From Streptomyces flaveolus (GTDB taxonomy: Bacteria; Actinomycetota; Actinomycetes; Streptomycetales; Streptomycetaceae): DNA of 64,000 nucleotides. A model generated the notes under the pieces. The model was not told the origin of the DNA, did no database searches, and saw only the letters and a list, made by a program, of their open reading frames with translations. Positions within the stretch are counted from its first letter, which is position 1; every line of letters begins with the position of its first letter. The DNA lies in the NCBI RefSeq assembly GCF_014648815.1, contig NZ_BMRV01000003.1, positions 586,642-650,641 on the forward strand, read 5' to 3'. The translations under genes and the position numbers were made by a program. Positions 24,159 through 33,072 of the stretch are shown here, piece by piece.

Positions 24159-25841
24159 TCAGCCCTTCGCGGCGGAGGACGGCCCCGTGGTGTCCGCCTT
24201 GCGGAGTTCGGCGCGCCGGATCTTGCCGCTCTGGGTCTTGGGGAGGTCGGCGATGAAGCGGATCCGCCGGGGACACTTGTAGGCGGCCAGCCGGTCGCGG
24301 GAGAAGGCGATCAGCTCCTCCTGCGTGAGACTCGCACCCGACTTGAGCGAGACGTAGGCGACGACCGTCTCGCCGCGGTACTCGTCCGGCTCACCGACGA
24401 CGGCGGCCTCGTGCACCGCCGGGTGCTCGTACAGCGCGTCCTCGACCTCGCGCGGCCAGACCTTGTACCCGGACACGTTGATCTGGTCCTTCAGCCGGTC
24501 CACCAGGTAGACCCAGCCCTCCTCGTCGATGAGGGCGACATCACCGGTACGCAGGCGCCCGCCGCCCATCGTCCGCTCGGTGGCGTCGGGCTTCTCCCAG
24601 TACCCGGGCACCACCTGTGGCCCGCTGAGTTCGAGCTCGCCCTGTACCCCGGCGGGCGCCGGCTTGCCGTGGAGATCGACGACGCGCGCTGTGAGGTGCG
24701 GCAGCGGCATTCCGATGGACAATGTCCCGCTCGGCCGATGGACCGGCGCCTGGCGTCCGGGCGGCACGGCGATGACGGCCGATGTCGTCTCGGTCATCCC
24801 GTAGCCGTTGTGGATGTAGACGCCGAACCGCTCCTGGAACCGCTCGACGGTCGCCGGCGGGATCGGCGCACCCCCGGAGTACAGGGTCTTCACCGAGGAG
24901 AAGTGCCGCGCTTCGGCCCACGGCAGCTCGTAGATCGCGTTGTACGCCGTGATGGAGCCGATGGTGAAGGTCACGCCGTGCTCGGCGAAGGCCTCCAGGG
25001 CGACTTCGGGGTGGAAGCGGCCGGTGAGGACGAGCGTGGTGTCGGTGAGCAGCGAGATCGTCGCGTTGACCACGGCGCCGGTGATGTGGAACAGCGGGGC
25101 GACGGCGAGGACGACGTCCCCGTCGCTCACACCGGTCCACGCCGCGCACGTCGTGACCACGCTGAGCACGTTGCCGTGGGTGTTCATCGCACCCTTCGGC
25201 GGCCCGGTCGTCCCGGAGGTGTACGTCAGGAACGCCACGTCGTCCCGGCTCAGCCCGACCGGCGCGGGCCGGGCACCGGCGAACTCCTCGATCAGCCCGA
25301 CGAGATCGCCGTCCGGTGCCGGGGCGGAGCGCTCCGTCGTCGCGAAGACCCGCGGATCGTTCCGGGTCTGGTAGTCCAGCGCGGACGTGCTGATCAACCA
25401 CCGGACCGTGCTTCCGGTGAGGGTCTCCAGCGTCTCCTCGGTGTCGGTGTCCGCGCAGACCATCCCGATCGCGCCGGCGTCGTCGATGATCCGGCGCAGC
25501 TCCTGCCGCCGGTACATCGGGTTGAGCCCCAGCGCCGTGGCTCCCAGCTTCCACAGGGCCAGCAGCACGAGGGCGTACTGCGGGACGTTCTGCAGATAGA
25601 CGCCGACGCGGTCACCGCGGCCGGCTCCCCGGGACTCGAACGCGGCGGCGAGGGCGTCCGACGCCATGTCCGCCTCCCCGGCCGACATCACGCCGTCGAA
25701 GTAGCGCAGCGCGGGGGCGTCGGGGTTCTTCGCCACGCGAGCGGCCCACGCGGCCACGAGCGAGTCGTGGGCGTCCGGCGTCCCCGATTCGGTATCGGTG
25801 GGGATCGACGAACCCCACGGGGGCTCTTCAGGAACTGTCAC
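24159..25841 (-). CDS. Acyl-CoA synthetase (AMP-forming)
   Basis: A 560-residue ANL-family ligase. It has the phosphate-binding loop LTYTSGTTGPPKGAMNTHGN (about residue 205), NGYGMTETT (about 325), the adenylate motif TGDVALIDEEGWVYLVDR, hinge DQINVSGYKVWPREVED, and the catalytic Lys in PKTQSGKIRRAEL near the C-terminus. It activates a carboxylic acid to its CoA ester. GTG 25841 has AGGAGG 9 nt upstream; the longer frame is not needed. It is the first gene of the catabolic operon running to 21.0 kb. The TetR gene is divergent, with two palindromes between them. Confidence 0.92.
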   Translation of the reverse strand: MTVPEEPPWGSSIPTDTESGTPDAHDSLVAAWAARVAKNPDAPALRYFDGVMSAGEADMASDALAAAFESRGAGRGDRVGVYLQNVPQYALVLLALWKLGATALGLNPMYRRQELRRIIDDAGAIGMVCADTDTEETLETLTGSTVRWLISTSALDYQTRNDPRVFATTERSAPAPDGDLVGLIEEFAGARPAPVGLSRDDVAFLTYTSGTTGPPKGAMNTHGNVLSVVTTCAAWTGVSDGDVVLAVAPLFHITGAVVNATISLLTDTTLVLTGRFHPEVALEAFAEHGVTFTIGSITAYNAIYELPWAEARHFSSVKTLYSGGAPIPPATVERFQERFGVYIHNGYGMTETTSAVIAVPPGRQAPVHRPSGTLSIGMPLPHLTARVVDLHGKPAPAGVQGELELSGPQVVPGYWEKPDATERTMGGGRLRTGDVALIDEEGWVYLVDRLKDQINVSGYKVWPREVEDALYEHPAVHEAAVVGEPDEYRGETVVAYVSLKSGASLTQEELIAFSRDRLAAYKCPRRIRFIADLPKTQSGKIRRAELRKADTTGPSSAAKG

Positions 25842-25885
25842 TACTCGTCCCTCCTGCCCACGGCATGCGCAGGCTGCCAATGGCT

Positions 25886-25944
25886 ACCGAGCGCTCGCTC
25901 GGTGCGCGATGTGCGACGATAGGGCTACCGAGCGATCGCTCGGT
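25886..25944. promoter_or_regulatory. Two TetR operators (ACCGAGCG/CGCTCGGT palindromes)
   Basis: ACCGAGCGATCGCTCGGT (25927-25944) is a perfect 18-bp palindrome. ACCGAGCGCTCGCTCGGT (25886-25903) differs only at the centre. They are 41 bp apart, about four helical turns, between the divergent CoA ligase and TetR genes. This is the expected form of a TetR-family operator in fatty-acid regulons. Confidence 0.8.
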
Positions 25945-26058
25945 GAAGGATTGATGCGGCGGGAGCGCCATGTCAAGGGGTCTGCCCGCGGTGCGGGGCC
26001 GGGTGACGCTGCATACTGGCGTGCCAACGCGATGAAGAGCCGGGGCAAGGGGAGCGCT

Positions 26059-26685
26059 GTGACCAAGACGGACGCCGGGGCGGACTGGAGAACGTACTCG
26101 GGCAGCGGACTGGCGCCCATCCTCGAGACCGCACTGGCCTGCTTCATGGAGCACGGCTACCACGGGACGACGATCCGCACGGTGGCCGCCCGGGCGGAGC
26201 TGTCCGTGCCGGGGCTGTACTACCACTACGCGTCGAAACAGGCCCTGCTCGTCGCGATCGTCTCCTACGCCATGGACGACCTCTGGGCACGCAGCACCGC
26301 CGCCCTGGAGGAGGCGGGCGACGACGTTCAGCGGCGGCTGGAACTGCTCGTGGAGTGCCTCGTGCTCTTCCATGCCCACCGGCGCGGCCTCGCGTTCATC
26401 GCCTACAGCGAGATCCGCAGCCTCACCGGAGAGGCCCGTACCACCTACATCGCCGCCCGTGACCGCCAGCAGCGACTGATGGACCACGTGATCGAGGAGG
26501 GCGTCGAGCAGGGCGTCTTCTCCACCGCGTACCCGCGTGAGGTCAGCCGTGCGATCGTCACCATGTGCACGGGCGTCTCCCAGTGGTACCGCGCGGAAGG
26601 CGAACACACCCCCCAGGAACTCGCGGAGCGGTACTGCGACATGACCCGCATGACTGTGGGCGCGCTGTCATCTTCCCGGTCCTGA
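26059..26685 (+). CDS. TetR-family regulator of the acyl-CoA operon
   Basis: About 208 residues. The N-terminal HTH (LETALACFMEHGYHGTTIRT, AARAELSVPGLYYHYASKQA) is followed by a ligand domain of the type found in KstR2/FadR-like lipid regulators. The start was set at GTG 26059, which has AGGGGAG 6 nt upstream and gives a normal N-terminus; an ATG at 25954 behind GAAGGA would add 35 residues. Divergent to the CoA ligase operon with two palindromes in between. An acyl-CoA ligand is inferred from the target genes. Confidence 0.87.
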   Translation: MTKTDAGADWRTYSGSGLAPILETALACFMEHGYHGTTIRTVAARAELSVPGLYYHYASKQALLVAIVSYAMDDLWARSTAALEEAGDDVQRRLELLVECLVLFHAHRRGLAFIAYSEIRSLTGEARTTYIAARDRQQRLMDHVIEEGVEQGVFSTAYPREVSRAIVTMCTGVSQWYRAEGEHTPQELAERYCDMTRMTVGALSSSRS

Positions 26686-26726
26686 GGGGCGGTTCAGGAG
26701 TCCGGCGTGCGGCCGGGGGACGGCGT

Positions 26727-28769
26727 TCAGGAGACGGTGAAGGTGCGCGAGGTGCCGGTGAACGCGCTGATCGCTCCTGTCAGTCCGTTCTTGGCGTCGC
26801 CGAAGTGGGCGATCCGGTACGTGCCCGGCGGGGTGTCCGGCGCGATGTCCCAGGTGATGGTCGCGGTGGACTCACCGGTCAGGGTGTTGGTGCGCTGCCA
26901 GCGGTACGTCGTCCGCCAGTCGCCGTCATCGAGGTACCGTGCCCAGCCGCCGTCCTTGAGCCGCTGGACCTCCAGGAACGTACCGCCGCGGTGCAGGTCG
27001 TTCTTGGGGTGGCCGGTGACGAAGACCACGGTCACCCGCCGGCCCGTCCGGTAGCCGGGTGCCGCGTCGGTGAGCACCTGACCGTAGGAACGCCACAGGC
27101 CGGGGCTGTCCAGGACGACGCCGGGCTGCACGTTCAGCGTGCCGATGGCGGGGGAGGGCGGTGGCGTCCCGAGAGGAAGCCTGGTGTCCTCGCGCATCGC
27201 GGAGGCCAGCTTGGCGAACTCCTGCTGGTACGCGGGTGTGGTGTACCGGCCGAAGAGCGTGGAGGCGCCTTCGTACTGTTGGCTGTCGTACTCCTCGGGC
27301 GTGGCGACGTACTGGCTGTACCCGTTGGTGTAGCCCTGCATCAGCACGTTCTCCAGCGGGACGCCGAGTTCTTCGGCCACGGCGCGGCGGATGCGGAGTC
27401 CGGCGACGATGGTGTACTCGGCGGGGCCGCCGATGAGATACAGCTGGCCGATCTTGAGCAGTTGCAGGGGGAGGACGTCCGGTGTCGCCCGGAGCAGCCC
27501 GCCGGGAACGACCGAGGTCTTGGGGGACTGCTCGTCGGCGAGCCACTGCGGGACCGCGGAGTTGATGTGCTCGATCAGTGGCGCGAGCGGGCTGGGCGTG
27601 CCCTCGATCAGACCCGGGATGCCCGGCCCGTCCTCGACGCTGCCTGCCAGCGTGGACAGGCCGATGACGCCCGAACTGGTGTGGTGCGTCCGGCCGTCGG
27701 GGGTATAGCGGCCGTCGACCTGGACCTGGGACATGTCGACGTAGCGCAGGCGGGAGTCGATGCCGCCCCTGATCGGGGTGGTGGCGGAGGAATGGATGCG
27801 CTGGGCTGCGTTGGACTGGCGCAGGCCGATGATCCGGGTGTTCTCGAACTCGTCCTCGGTCGGCCCGGATCCGGGACGGAGGTTGAGGTTGGGCGACATG
27901 TCGCCGGCGTTGGTCTGGGGGAACGCGGCCACGAAACCGGGCCGCTCGTCGAGGTAGCGCACCCCGGCGGTGTCGTGCTCCCACGCATAGGCGGCGTACC
28001 CCTTGTTGTCCCCGCTGATCAAGGTGTTGCCGTTGGTCATCGAGGTGCCGTGGGTGGGGAACCAGCTGATCGCGCCGACGTCGGTGCCGCCCTGGCGGAA
28101 GCGCAGCACGGTCATCGCGGGGTCGATGCCGAGGGGGTAGACGTCCTTGTCCGCCTGGGGGTTGCGCTCGAAGGCCGGGCGGGAACGGTTGACGCTCGCG
28201 TCGGTGAGCTCGCCGCGGCCGAGGGTGATGGTGCCGGGTCTGAGGTCGGCGTGGGCTGTGCTGATCGCCTCGACGATGCCGTCGACCACGGCGTCGAAGT
28301 TCTGCCGTTGGAAGCCGAGGGTCGCCAGGTTGTAGGCGAGGTCGTGGCTGCAGCCGCCCGGCCCCGCGTGGGTGTGGGTGGCGCTGAGCGAGACGTTCTG
28401 TTCGCTGTAGAGGCTGCCGAACGCGCCGGTCAGTCGGGTCAGCACTGCACGGAAGACGGCGAACGGGAGGATGCCCTGGTCGGTGTTGCACCAGGCGATG
28501 CGGTTGCCGCTCGCGGGATCGACGATGACGAACGCCCGTGCACGCAGCCGTTGGTGGATGCCGCTGGTCTGCTGGTCGAACTTCGAGTAGCCCATCATGC
28601 CGCTCTCGGCGGCGGCGCCGGTGATGTCGGCGATCCCGCGGCCGACCAGGTAGGCCGACGGACCGGGCGTGTCCGCCGCCGCGGCCTTGCCGGCGCCGAG
28701 CGCCAGACCGCCGGCGGCTGCGGCCATGAGCTGAAGTCCTCGTCTGCGCGAGAGTGCTGGTGTGTCCAC
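26727..28769 (-). CDS. Secreted neutral/alkaline ceramidase
   Basis: About 680 residues. It has a twin-arginine signal (LSRRRGLQLMAAAAGGLALG) and the ceramidase body: GRGIADITGAAAESGMMGYS, SATHTHAGPGGCSH (zinc His pair), FPTHGTSM, the nucleophile Ser region QTNAGDMSPNLN (about residue 290), and NVLMQGYTNGYSQYVATPEE. The enzyme cleaves the amide of ceramide to a fatty acid and sphingosine outside the cell. GTG 28769 gives a clean signal peptide; GTG 28784 is possible. It lies downstream of the TetR gene on the opposite strand, next to a fatty-acid activation operon that could use the released acid. Confidence 0.9.
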   Translation of the reverse strand: MDTPALSRRRGLQLMAAAAGGLALGAGKAAAADTPGPSAYLVGRGIADITGAAAESGMMGYSKFDQQTSGIHQRLRARAFVIVDPASGNRIAWCNTDQGILPFAVFRAVLTRLTGAFGSLYSEQNVSLSATHTHAGPGGCSHDLAYNLATLGFQRQNFDAVVDGIVEAISTAHADLRPGTITLGRGELTDASVNRSRPAFERNPQADKDVYPLGIDPAMTVLRFRQGGTDVGAISWFPTHGTSMTNGNTLISGDNKGYAAYAWEHDTAGVRYLDERPGFVAAFPQTNAGDMSPNLNLRPGSGPTEDEFENTRIIGLRQSNAAQRIHSSATTPIRGGIDSRLRYVDMSQVQVDGRYTPDGRTHHTSSGVIGLSTLAGSVEDGPGIPGLIEGTPSPLAPLIEHINSAVPQWLADEQSPKTSVVPGGLLRATPDVLPLQLLKIGQLYLIGGPAEYTIVAGLRIRRAVAEELGVPLENVLMQGYTNGYSQYVATPEEYDSQQYEGASTLFGRYTTPAYQQEFAKLASAMREDTRLPLGTPPPSPAIGTLNVQPGVVLDSPGLWRSYGQVLTDAAPGYRTGRRVTVVFVTGHPKNDLHRGGTFLEVQRLKDGGWARYLDDGDWRTTYRWQRTNTLTGESTATITWDIAPDTPPGTYRIAHFGDAKNGLTGAISAFTGTSRTFTVS

Positions 28770-28897
28770 GGTTCCTGCCTTCACATGGGTGGGGGCATCA
28801 CTCGGGGCTTGGTTCGCACGACCGCGGGCTTCGCGATCGGTGGGGCGCACGGCTCTTCAGGCGGCCGTCACGGCGGCCGACGGGCTCGTTCCGGCAG

Positions 28898-29495
28898 TCA
28901 TCGCCAGCCTCGCATGTCGACCGGCCATTGATCGAGTACCTTCACACCGTCGATCAGATGGATGCTGTCGTGCAGCGCCACGGTGGGATCGACATGCGCG
29001 GGTTGTACCCGGACGAGGTCTCCCACGGCGGGCGGCGGCATGCCGTCGGTGCAGAACGTGGTGTGTTCGTCGGAGCAGAACCACACCTCGGCGCCGTCGA
29101 TGCGAGGAAGCCCGTGGTCCAGGCTCAGCGCCTTCAGCCCGACGTCGACGACCGCCCAGCCGGACGAGACCGAGATGACCCGGCCGAGGACGAAGAGGGC
29201 TTGTCGGAAAGGCTGGCCGAGTTGCTGGTAGGCGGTGTCCATGAGCGCGTAGGAGCCGGCCTGGATCTCATGGGCCCAGCTGTTGACGGCGTACGTGCCG
29301 GTCCCTCCCGAGCTGATCAACTCGCCGCCGACGTCGGCGCTCGCGGCGAGCAGTAGCTCCATCGCCTGCTCTGTCTGTTCCCGGCGTTCCGCTTCCTTTT
29401 CCACGAGCATGAGGTGGCCCTCGTAGCCCATGACTCCGCGCACCGTCAGTCCGGACCGCCGGGCGAGGTCGGCGAGCGCGCCGGCGGCGTCCGCC
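28898..29495 (-). pseudogene. C-terminal fragment of D-amino acid (DSD1/D-threonine aldolase-like) enzyme
   Basis: About 200 residues remain. SGGTGTYAVNSWAHEIQAGS, RVISVSSGWAVVDVGLKALS, FCSDEHTTF and the C-terminal VGDLVRVQPAHVDPTVALHD match the C-terminal half of the alanine-racemase-like D-serine dehydratase/D-threonine aldolase family. The N-terminal barrel with the PLP lysine is absent: upstream of LADLARRSGLTVRGVMGYEG the sequence switches, near 29495, to an aldehyde dehydrogenase fragment. An ATG at 29443 exists without a ribosome binding site. It is a truncated, inactive relic. Confidence 0.7.
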
Positions 29496-29504
29496 CGACC
29501 TCGG

Positions 29505-29703
29505 GGTTACCCGTGTACAGCAGGTGGTCCCACGGCAGGGTCGGGAACGCGCGCGCCAGCTCCAGACCGCCCGTGACGACGGTGACCTGGGCCGGATCGA
29601 AGGCTTCGGCCATCATCTCGCGCAGCAGAGCCGAGCACGCCGGGGTGTACTCCGACGGTTTGATGACGACCCGGTTCCCGGCGGCGAGCATGTCGGCGAG
29701 GCG
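29505..29703 (-). pseudogene. Internal fragment of an aldehyde dehydrogenase
   Basis: LADMLAAGNRVVIKPSEYTP, FDPAQVTVVTGGLELARAFP and WDHLLYTGNPEVGR are the cofactor-binding middle of a class 3-like (coniferyl aldehyde type) dehydrogenase. Both ends are cut, near 29703 and 29505, and no catalytic Glu or Cys region remains. Confidence 0.7.
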
Positions 29704-29709
29704 GGCGGG

Positions 29710-29923
29710 CCGCCTTCGCCGCCCAACACCTCGAAGAGTGGATGACGCCGGAGTCCCGGCTCTCCGATCCGGGGCTCCTGGGAACGGCGCAGGTCGAGAT
29801 GGCGTACCAGCCCAAGTGGCCCACCGCTCCCACGAGGTGAACCCGCTCGTCGCCGCGTTCGTGGACGCCGCGACGACGGTCCGTGACCGCGAGCCGGGAA
29901 TCCTCCGGACGATCCAGGGGTGA
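29710..29923 (+). pseudogene. Gene-end fragment, possibly LysR-type
   Basis: Two short protein-like pieces in adjacent frames, LEEWMTPESRLSDPGLLGTA with VEMAYQPKWPTAP and then NPLVAAFVDAATTVRDREP, could be the C-terminal end of a LysR-type regulator with one frameshift near 29826. The assignment is weak. No start or ribosome binding site. Confidence 0.3.
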
Positions 29924-29952
29924 AGGGGCGACCGTAGGGGACGCGCGCCGGC

Positions 29953-30522
29953 TCAGCCCGGCTGGAGGGTGGCGGCCGCGGCTCGTATGAAGGCCATGGC
30001 GGTCTCCAGGTCCCCGGGCTCGGACTGGTGGGTCAGTTCGCCGATCACGCTCGCCACGGTGGCCGCCAGGATACGCGGGGCGAAGGCGTCGGCGCGCCAG
30101 CCCTGCTCCTCGGCGAGCAGCCGGGCGCCGTCCTGTACGACATCGGTCAACCGGCCCCGGCAGAGTCCCTTGAGCTGCGGATTGGCCTGGAGCATCCGGT
30201 CATGGAGCCCGTCCAACTTCCCCTGATGGTCGGCCTGTTCGCGCAGCCACTGCTCCACGGTGTCGATGATGCCCTGTCCTGCCGGCCTGGCACGCAGCGC
30301 TGTCGACAACTGGTCGACGAACGTGTTGAAGTGCGCCATCGCCAGTTCCAGTTTGGTCGGGAAGTACAGCGTGACCGTGCGGGGCGAGACCTCGGCCGCC
30401 TCGGCGATGTCGGCGATGCTCGTGGCGTCGAAGCCGCGTTCGGCGAACAGCTCGTAGGCGGCGGTGAGGATCGCGTCCCTGCGCCGCGCCTTGCTGCGTT
30501 CTCTGAGGCTGTCACCCGTCAT
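29953..30522 (-). CDS. TetR-family regulator
   Basis: A 189-residue regulator. The HTH (LTAAYELFAERGFDATSIAD, AEAAEVSPRTVTLYFPTKLE) is at about residues 18-62, followed by a helical ligand domain. It is divergent from an MMPL transporter gene, and a near-perfect palindrome lies 28 bp upstream of its start. The simplest reading is a local repressor of the transporter and itself. ATG 30522 gives a normal N-terminus. Confidence 0.88.
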   Translation of the reverse strand: MTGDSLRERSKARRRDAILTAAYELFAERGFDATSIADIAEAAEVSPRTVTLYFPTKLELAMAHFNTFVDQLSTALRARPAGQGIIDTVEQWLREQADHQGKLDGLHDRMLQANPQLKGLCRGRLTDVVQDGARLLAEEQGWRADAFAPRILAATVASVIGELTHQSEPGDLETAMAFIRAAAATLQPG

Positions 30523-30532
30523 GGGGGAAGAT

Positions 30533-30565
30533 TACCACCGGTAGCTAAATTACCGTCGACTGTAA
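30533..30565. promoter_or_regulatory. Candidate operator for TetR/MMPL pair
   Basis: TTACCGTCGACTGTAA (30550-30565) is a 16-bp palindrome with one mismatched pair. TACC-ACC-GGTA (30533-30543) is a shorter one next to it. Both share TTACC/TACC words and lie in the divergent promoter region. Confidence 0.5.
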
Positions 30566-30695
30566 AAATGCCTTAGTGTGTAATGAGCGGTGAGGGTGTA
30601 CCACTCCGTCCCTCCCGCCATGTCTGCCCCTCCCGTCACGCCTGTGTCCCCTGACGCCCTCTTGGTCAGGGTCTCGACCGGTTAGGAATGCTTCG

Positions 30696-32915
30696 ATGGC
30701 CTCACGCCTGTACGCCTGGGCGCGCTGGATGGTTCGCCGCCGCCGTTGGGTGATCGCGACCTGGATACTCCTTCTCGCCGTCGTCGGCGGTCTGGGGGCG
30801 ACACTCCACGGAAAGACGTCCACGGAGTTCACCGTCCCCGGCGTCGAAGCGCAGGAGGCGCAGGACCTCCTGAAGGCGAAGTTCCCGCCCGCCGCCGGTG
30901 GCGTCGTACGCATCGTGGTCGCCGCCCCCGAGGGGAAGACCGTCACGGACCCGGCGCAGCAGAAGGTCCTCGAGGGCGTTCTGCGCGAGGCGGCGACGGT
31001 GGACGGCGTCGTCGACGTCTCCCGGCCGGCCAAGAGCGGCGCCGTGTCGGCCGACCGGACCATCGCCTATTCCGACGTCCGGTTCAAGGACGAAGCCCCC
31101 GAGGTGACGGAAGAAGCCAAGGAAGAGCTCGCCACCGCCGTCGAGCCTCTCCGCGACGCGGGGATGCAGGTTGAGCTGGGCGGCTCCGCCATGCTTCCGC
31201 AGACCGAAGCGGGAGGCCCGGCCGAACTCGTCGGTGTCGTCATCGCCTTCGTGGTTCTCGCCGTCGCCCTCGGCTCCGTCGTCGCGGCCGGACTGCCCCT
31301 GCTGACCGCGCTCCTCGGAGTCGCCGTCGGCCTGCTCGGCACCATGTTCGTCTCCGGCTTCGTGGAGATGACGGGCACCGCGACCGTGCTCGCCCTGATG
31401 ATCGGCCTCGCGGTCGGCATCGACTACGCCCTGTTCGTCATCTCCCGGCACCGCGAACAGCTCGCCGACCCCGACACCAGCTGGGAGGAGTCGATCGCAC
31501 GCGCCACCGCCACGGCCGGTAGCGCCGTCGTCTTCGCCGGCGCGACGGTCGTCATCGCACTCGCCGCCCTGGCCGTCACCGGCATTCCCTTCCTCACGAT
31601 CATGGGCCTCGCCGGTGCCGGGACCGTCCTGATCGCCGTTCTGGTCGCCATCAGCTTGCTCCCGGCCGTACTCGGAGTGTTCGGCGAGCGGATGCGCCCG
31701 CGCCGGCCCAAGCGGAAGAGCAAGGGGAAGAACCGCGCCCCCGGCTCCTGGGGCCTGGCCTGGGCCCGCGGCGTCACCCGCACCCCGGCCGTCGTCCTTG
31801 TCGCCGGCATACTGGGCCTGCTGACACTGGCCCTGCCTGCCCGCGACCTGCGCCTCGGCCTGCCCAGCTACGCCGCCCAGCCCGAGGCCAGTACTCAGCA
31901 CCAGAGCTACGACCTGCTCAGCGAGGGCTTCGGGCCCGGTTTCAACGCCACCCTCATCACCGTCGTCGACACCGACAACATCCCGCAGGACCAGCGGCAG
32001 GGCGCCGTGACCCACCTGCGCGGCACACTCGTCGCCGACAAGAACGTGGCCGCCGTCTCGCCCCCCGTGTCCAGCCCTTCCGGTGACGTCGTGGTCATGG
32101 CGGTGGTGCCGAAGTCGAGTCCCGACGCGGAGGCCACCACCGACCTGGTCCACCGCATGCGCGACCAGGCGCCCGAGGTCGCCGGTGCGGGCGGGGCCCT
32201 CTACGTCACCGGACAGACGGCCATGGCGATCGACGTCGCCGACAAGCTCGGCGACGCACTGCCGCTGTTCATCGGCGTCATCGTCCTCCTCGCTCTGCTC
32301 CTGCTGGCCATCGCCTTCCGGTCGGTCCTCGTTCCCCTCAAGGCGGCGCTCGGATTCCTGCTGTCGGTGGGCGCGAGCCTGGGCGCCTCGGTCTGGGTCT
32401 TCCAGCAGGGTCACCTGAACGGTCTGCTCGACGTGTCGGCTGTCGGACCGGTCACCAGCTTCCTGCCGATCCTGCTGACCGGTGTGCTCTTCGGTCTCGC
32501 CATGGACTACGAGGTGTTCCTCGTCAGCCGGATGCGCGAGCACTACGAGCACCACAAGAACGCGGCCGAAGCGATCGCCCAGGGCGTTTCCAGCAGCGCA
32601 CGGGTCGTCGTGGCCGCCGCACTGATCATGGTTGCGGTCTTCGGTGGCTTCGTCTTCAACGACGACCCGATCGTCAAGGCCATCGGCTTCTCACTCGCCT
32701 TCGGAGTGTTCATCGACGCCTTCGTCGTGCGCATGACGCTCGTGCCCGCCGCCATGGCCCTGCTCGGACGGCGTGCGTGGAGCATGCCCCGCTGGCTGGA
32801 CCGGCTGCTCCCGGACGTCGACATCGAAGGTGCGCGTCTGCCCGCCGCGGCACCGGCCGAGCGGCCGGAAAGCGAGAAGAAGGACCGGCGACGCGAGACG
32901 GCGGCCCGGGTCTGA
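30696..32915 (+). CDS. MMPL-family (RND-type) transporter
   Basis: A 739-residue membrane protein. One N-terminal span (WVIATWILLLAVVGGLGATL) is followed by an external domain (residues 45-170), then a block of spans with GLAVGIDYALFVISRHREQL. A second external domain and second block with LFGLAMDYEVFLVSRMREHY complete the twofold MMPL repeat. Asp and Tyr in the GIDYALF/AMDYEVF motifs are the proton-relay residues. Family members export lipids, siderophores or drugs. Charged C-terminal tail of about 50 residues. Divergent TetR gene; strong terminator follows. Confidence 0.92.
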   Translation: MASRLYAWARWMVRRRRWVIATWILLLAVVGGLGATLHGKTSTEFTVPGVEAQEAQDLLKAKFPPAAGGVVRIVVAAPEGKTVTDPAQQKVLEGVLREAATVDGVVDVSRPAKSGAVSADRTIAYSDVRFKDEAPEVTEEAKEELATAVEPLRDAGMQVELGGSAMLPQTEAGGPAELVGVVIAFVVLAVALGSVVAAGLPLLTALLGVAVGLLGTMFVSGFVEMTGTATVLALMIGLAVGIDYALFVISRHREQLADPDTSWEESIARATATAGSAVVFAGATVVIALAALAVTGIPFLTIMGLAGAGTVLIAVLVAISLLPAVLGVFGERMRPRRPKRKSKGKNRAPGSWGLAWARGVTRTPAVVLVAGILGLLTLALPARDLRLGLPSYAAQPEASTQHQSYDLLSEGFGPGFNATLITVVDTDNIPQDQRQGAVTHLRGTLVADKNVAAVSPPVSSPSGDVVVMAVVPKSSPDAEATTDLVHRMRDQAPEVAGAGGALYVTGQTAMAIDVADKLGDALPLFIGVIVLLALLLLAIAFRSVLVPLKAALGFLLSVGASLGASVWVFQQGHLNGLLDVSAVGPVTSFLPILLTGVLFGLAMDYEVFLVSRMREHYEHHKNAAEAIAQGVSSSARVVVAAALIMVAVFGGFVFNDDPIVKAIGFSLAFGVFIDAFVVRMTLVPAAMALLGRRAWSMPRWLDRLLPDVDIEGARLPAAAPAERPESEKKDRRRETAARV

Positions 32916-32933
32916 TCGGACCGCCCGCACCGC

Positions 32934-32981
32934 ACCACCCTGCGCCTCCCGTACGACCCGGAGGCGCAGGGTGGTGTTTTG
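32934..32981 (+). terminator. Rho-independent terminator after MMPL gene
   Basis: A perfect 17-bp stem (32934-32950 pairs with 32961-32977) with a 10-nt loop is followed by TTTT. The stem arms are CACCACCCTGCGCCTCC and its complement. It separates the transporter from the quinone oxidoreductase. Confidence 0.9.
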
Positions 32982-33024
32982 GCGTGATTGACCCAGAATG
33001 TTGACACTGCACACTCGGGGGATT

Positions 33025-33045
33025 AATGTATGGGATGTAAACATT
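33025..33045. promoter_or_regulatory. 21-bp operator upstream of quinone oxidoreductase
   Basis: Halves AATGTATGG and GTAAACATT with the AATGT-N11-ACATT frame. It lies 27 bp before the ATG of the quinone oxidoreductase. A poor half-copy (AATGT at 32997) precedes it. Confidence 0.7.
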
Positions 33046-33072
33046 CCCCTCGTTCGTCGGAACGGAGTTGTC

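Noticed and set aside
32997..33017. A further regulon site before the quinone oxidoreductase
   Set aside because: Only the left AATGT half fits; the right half is ACTCG. Counted as a half-site at most.
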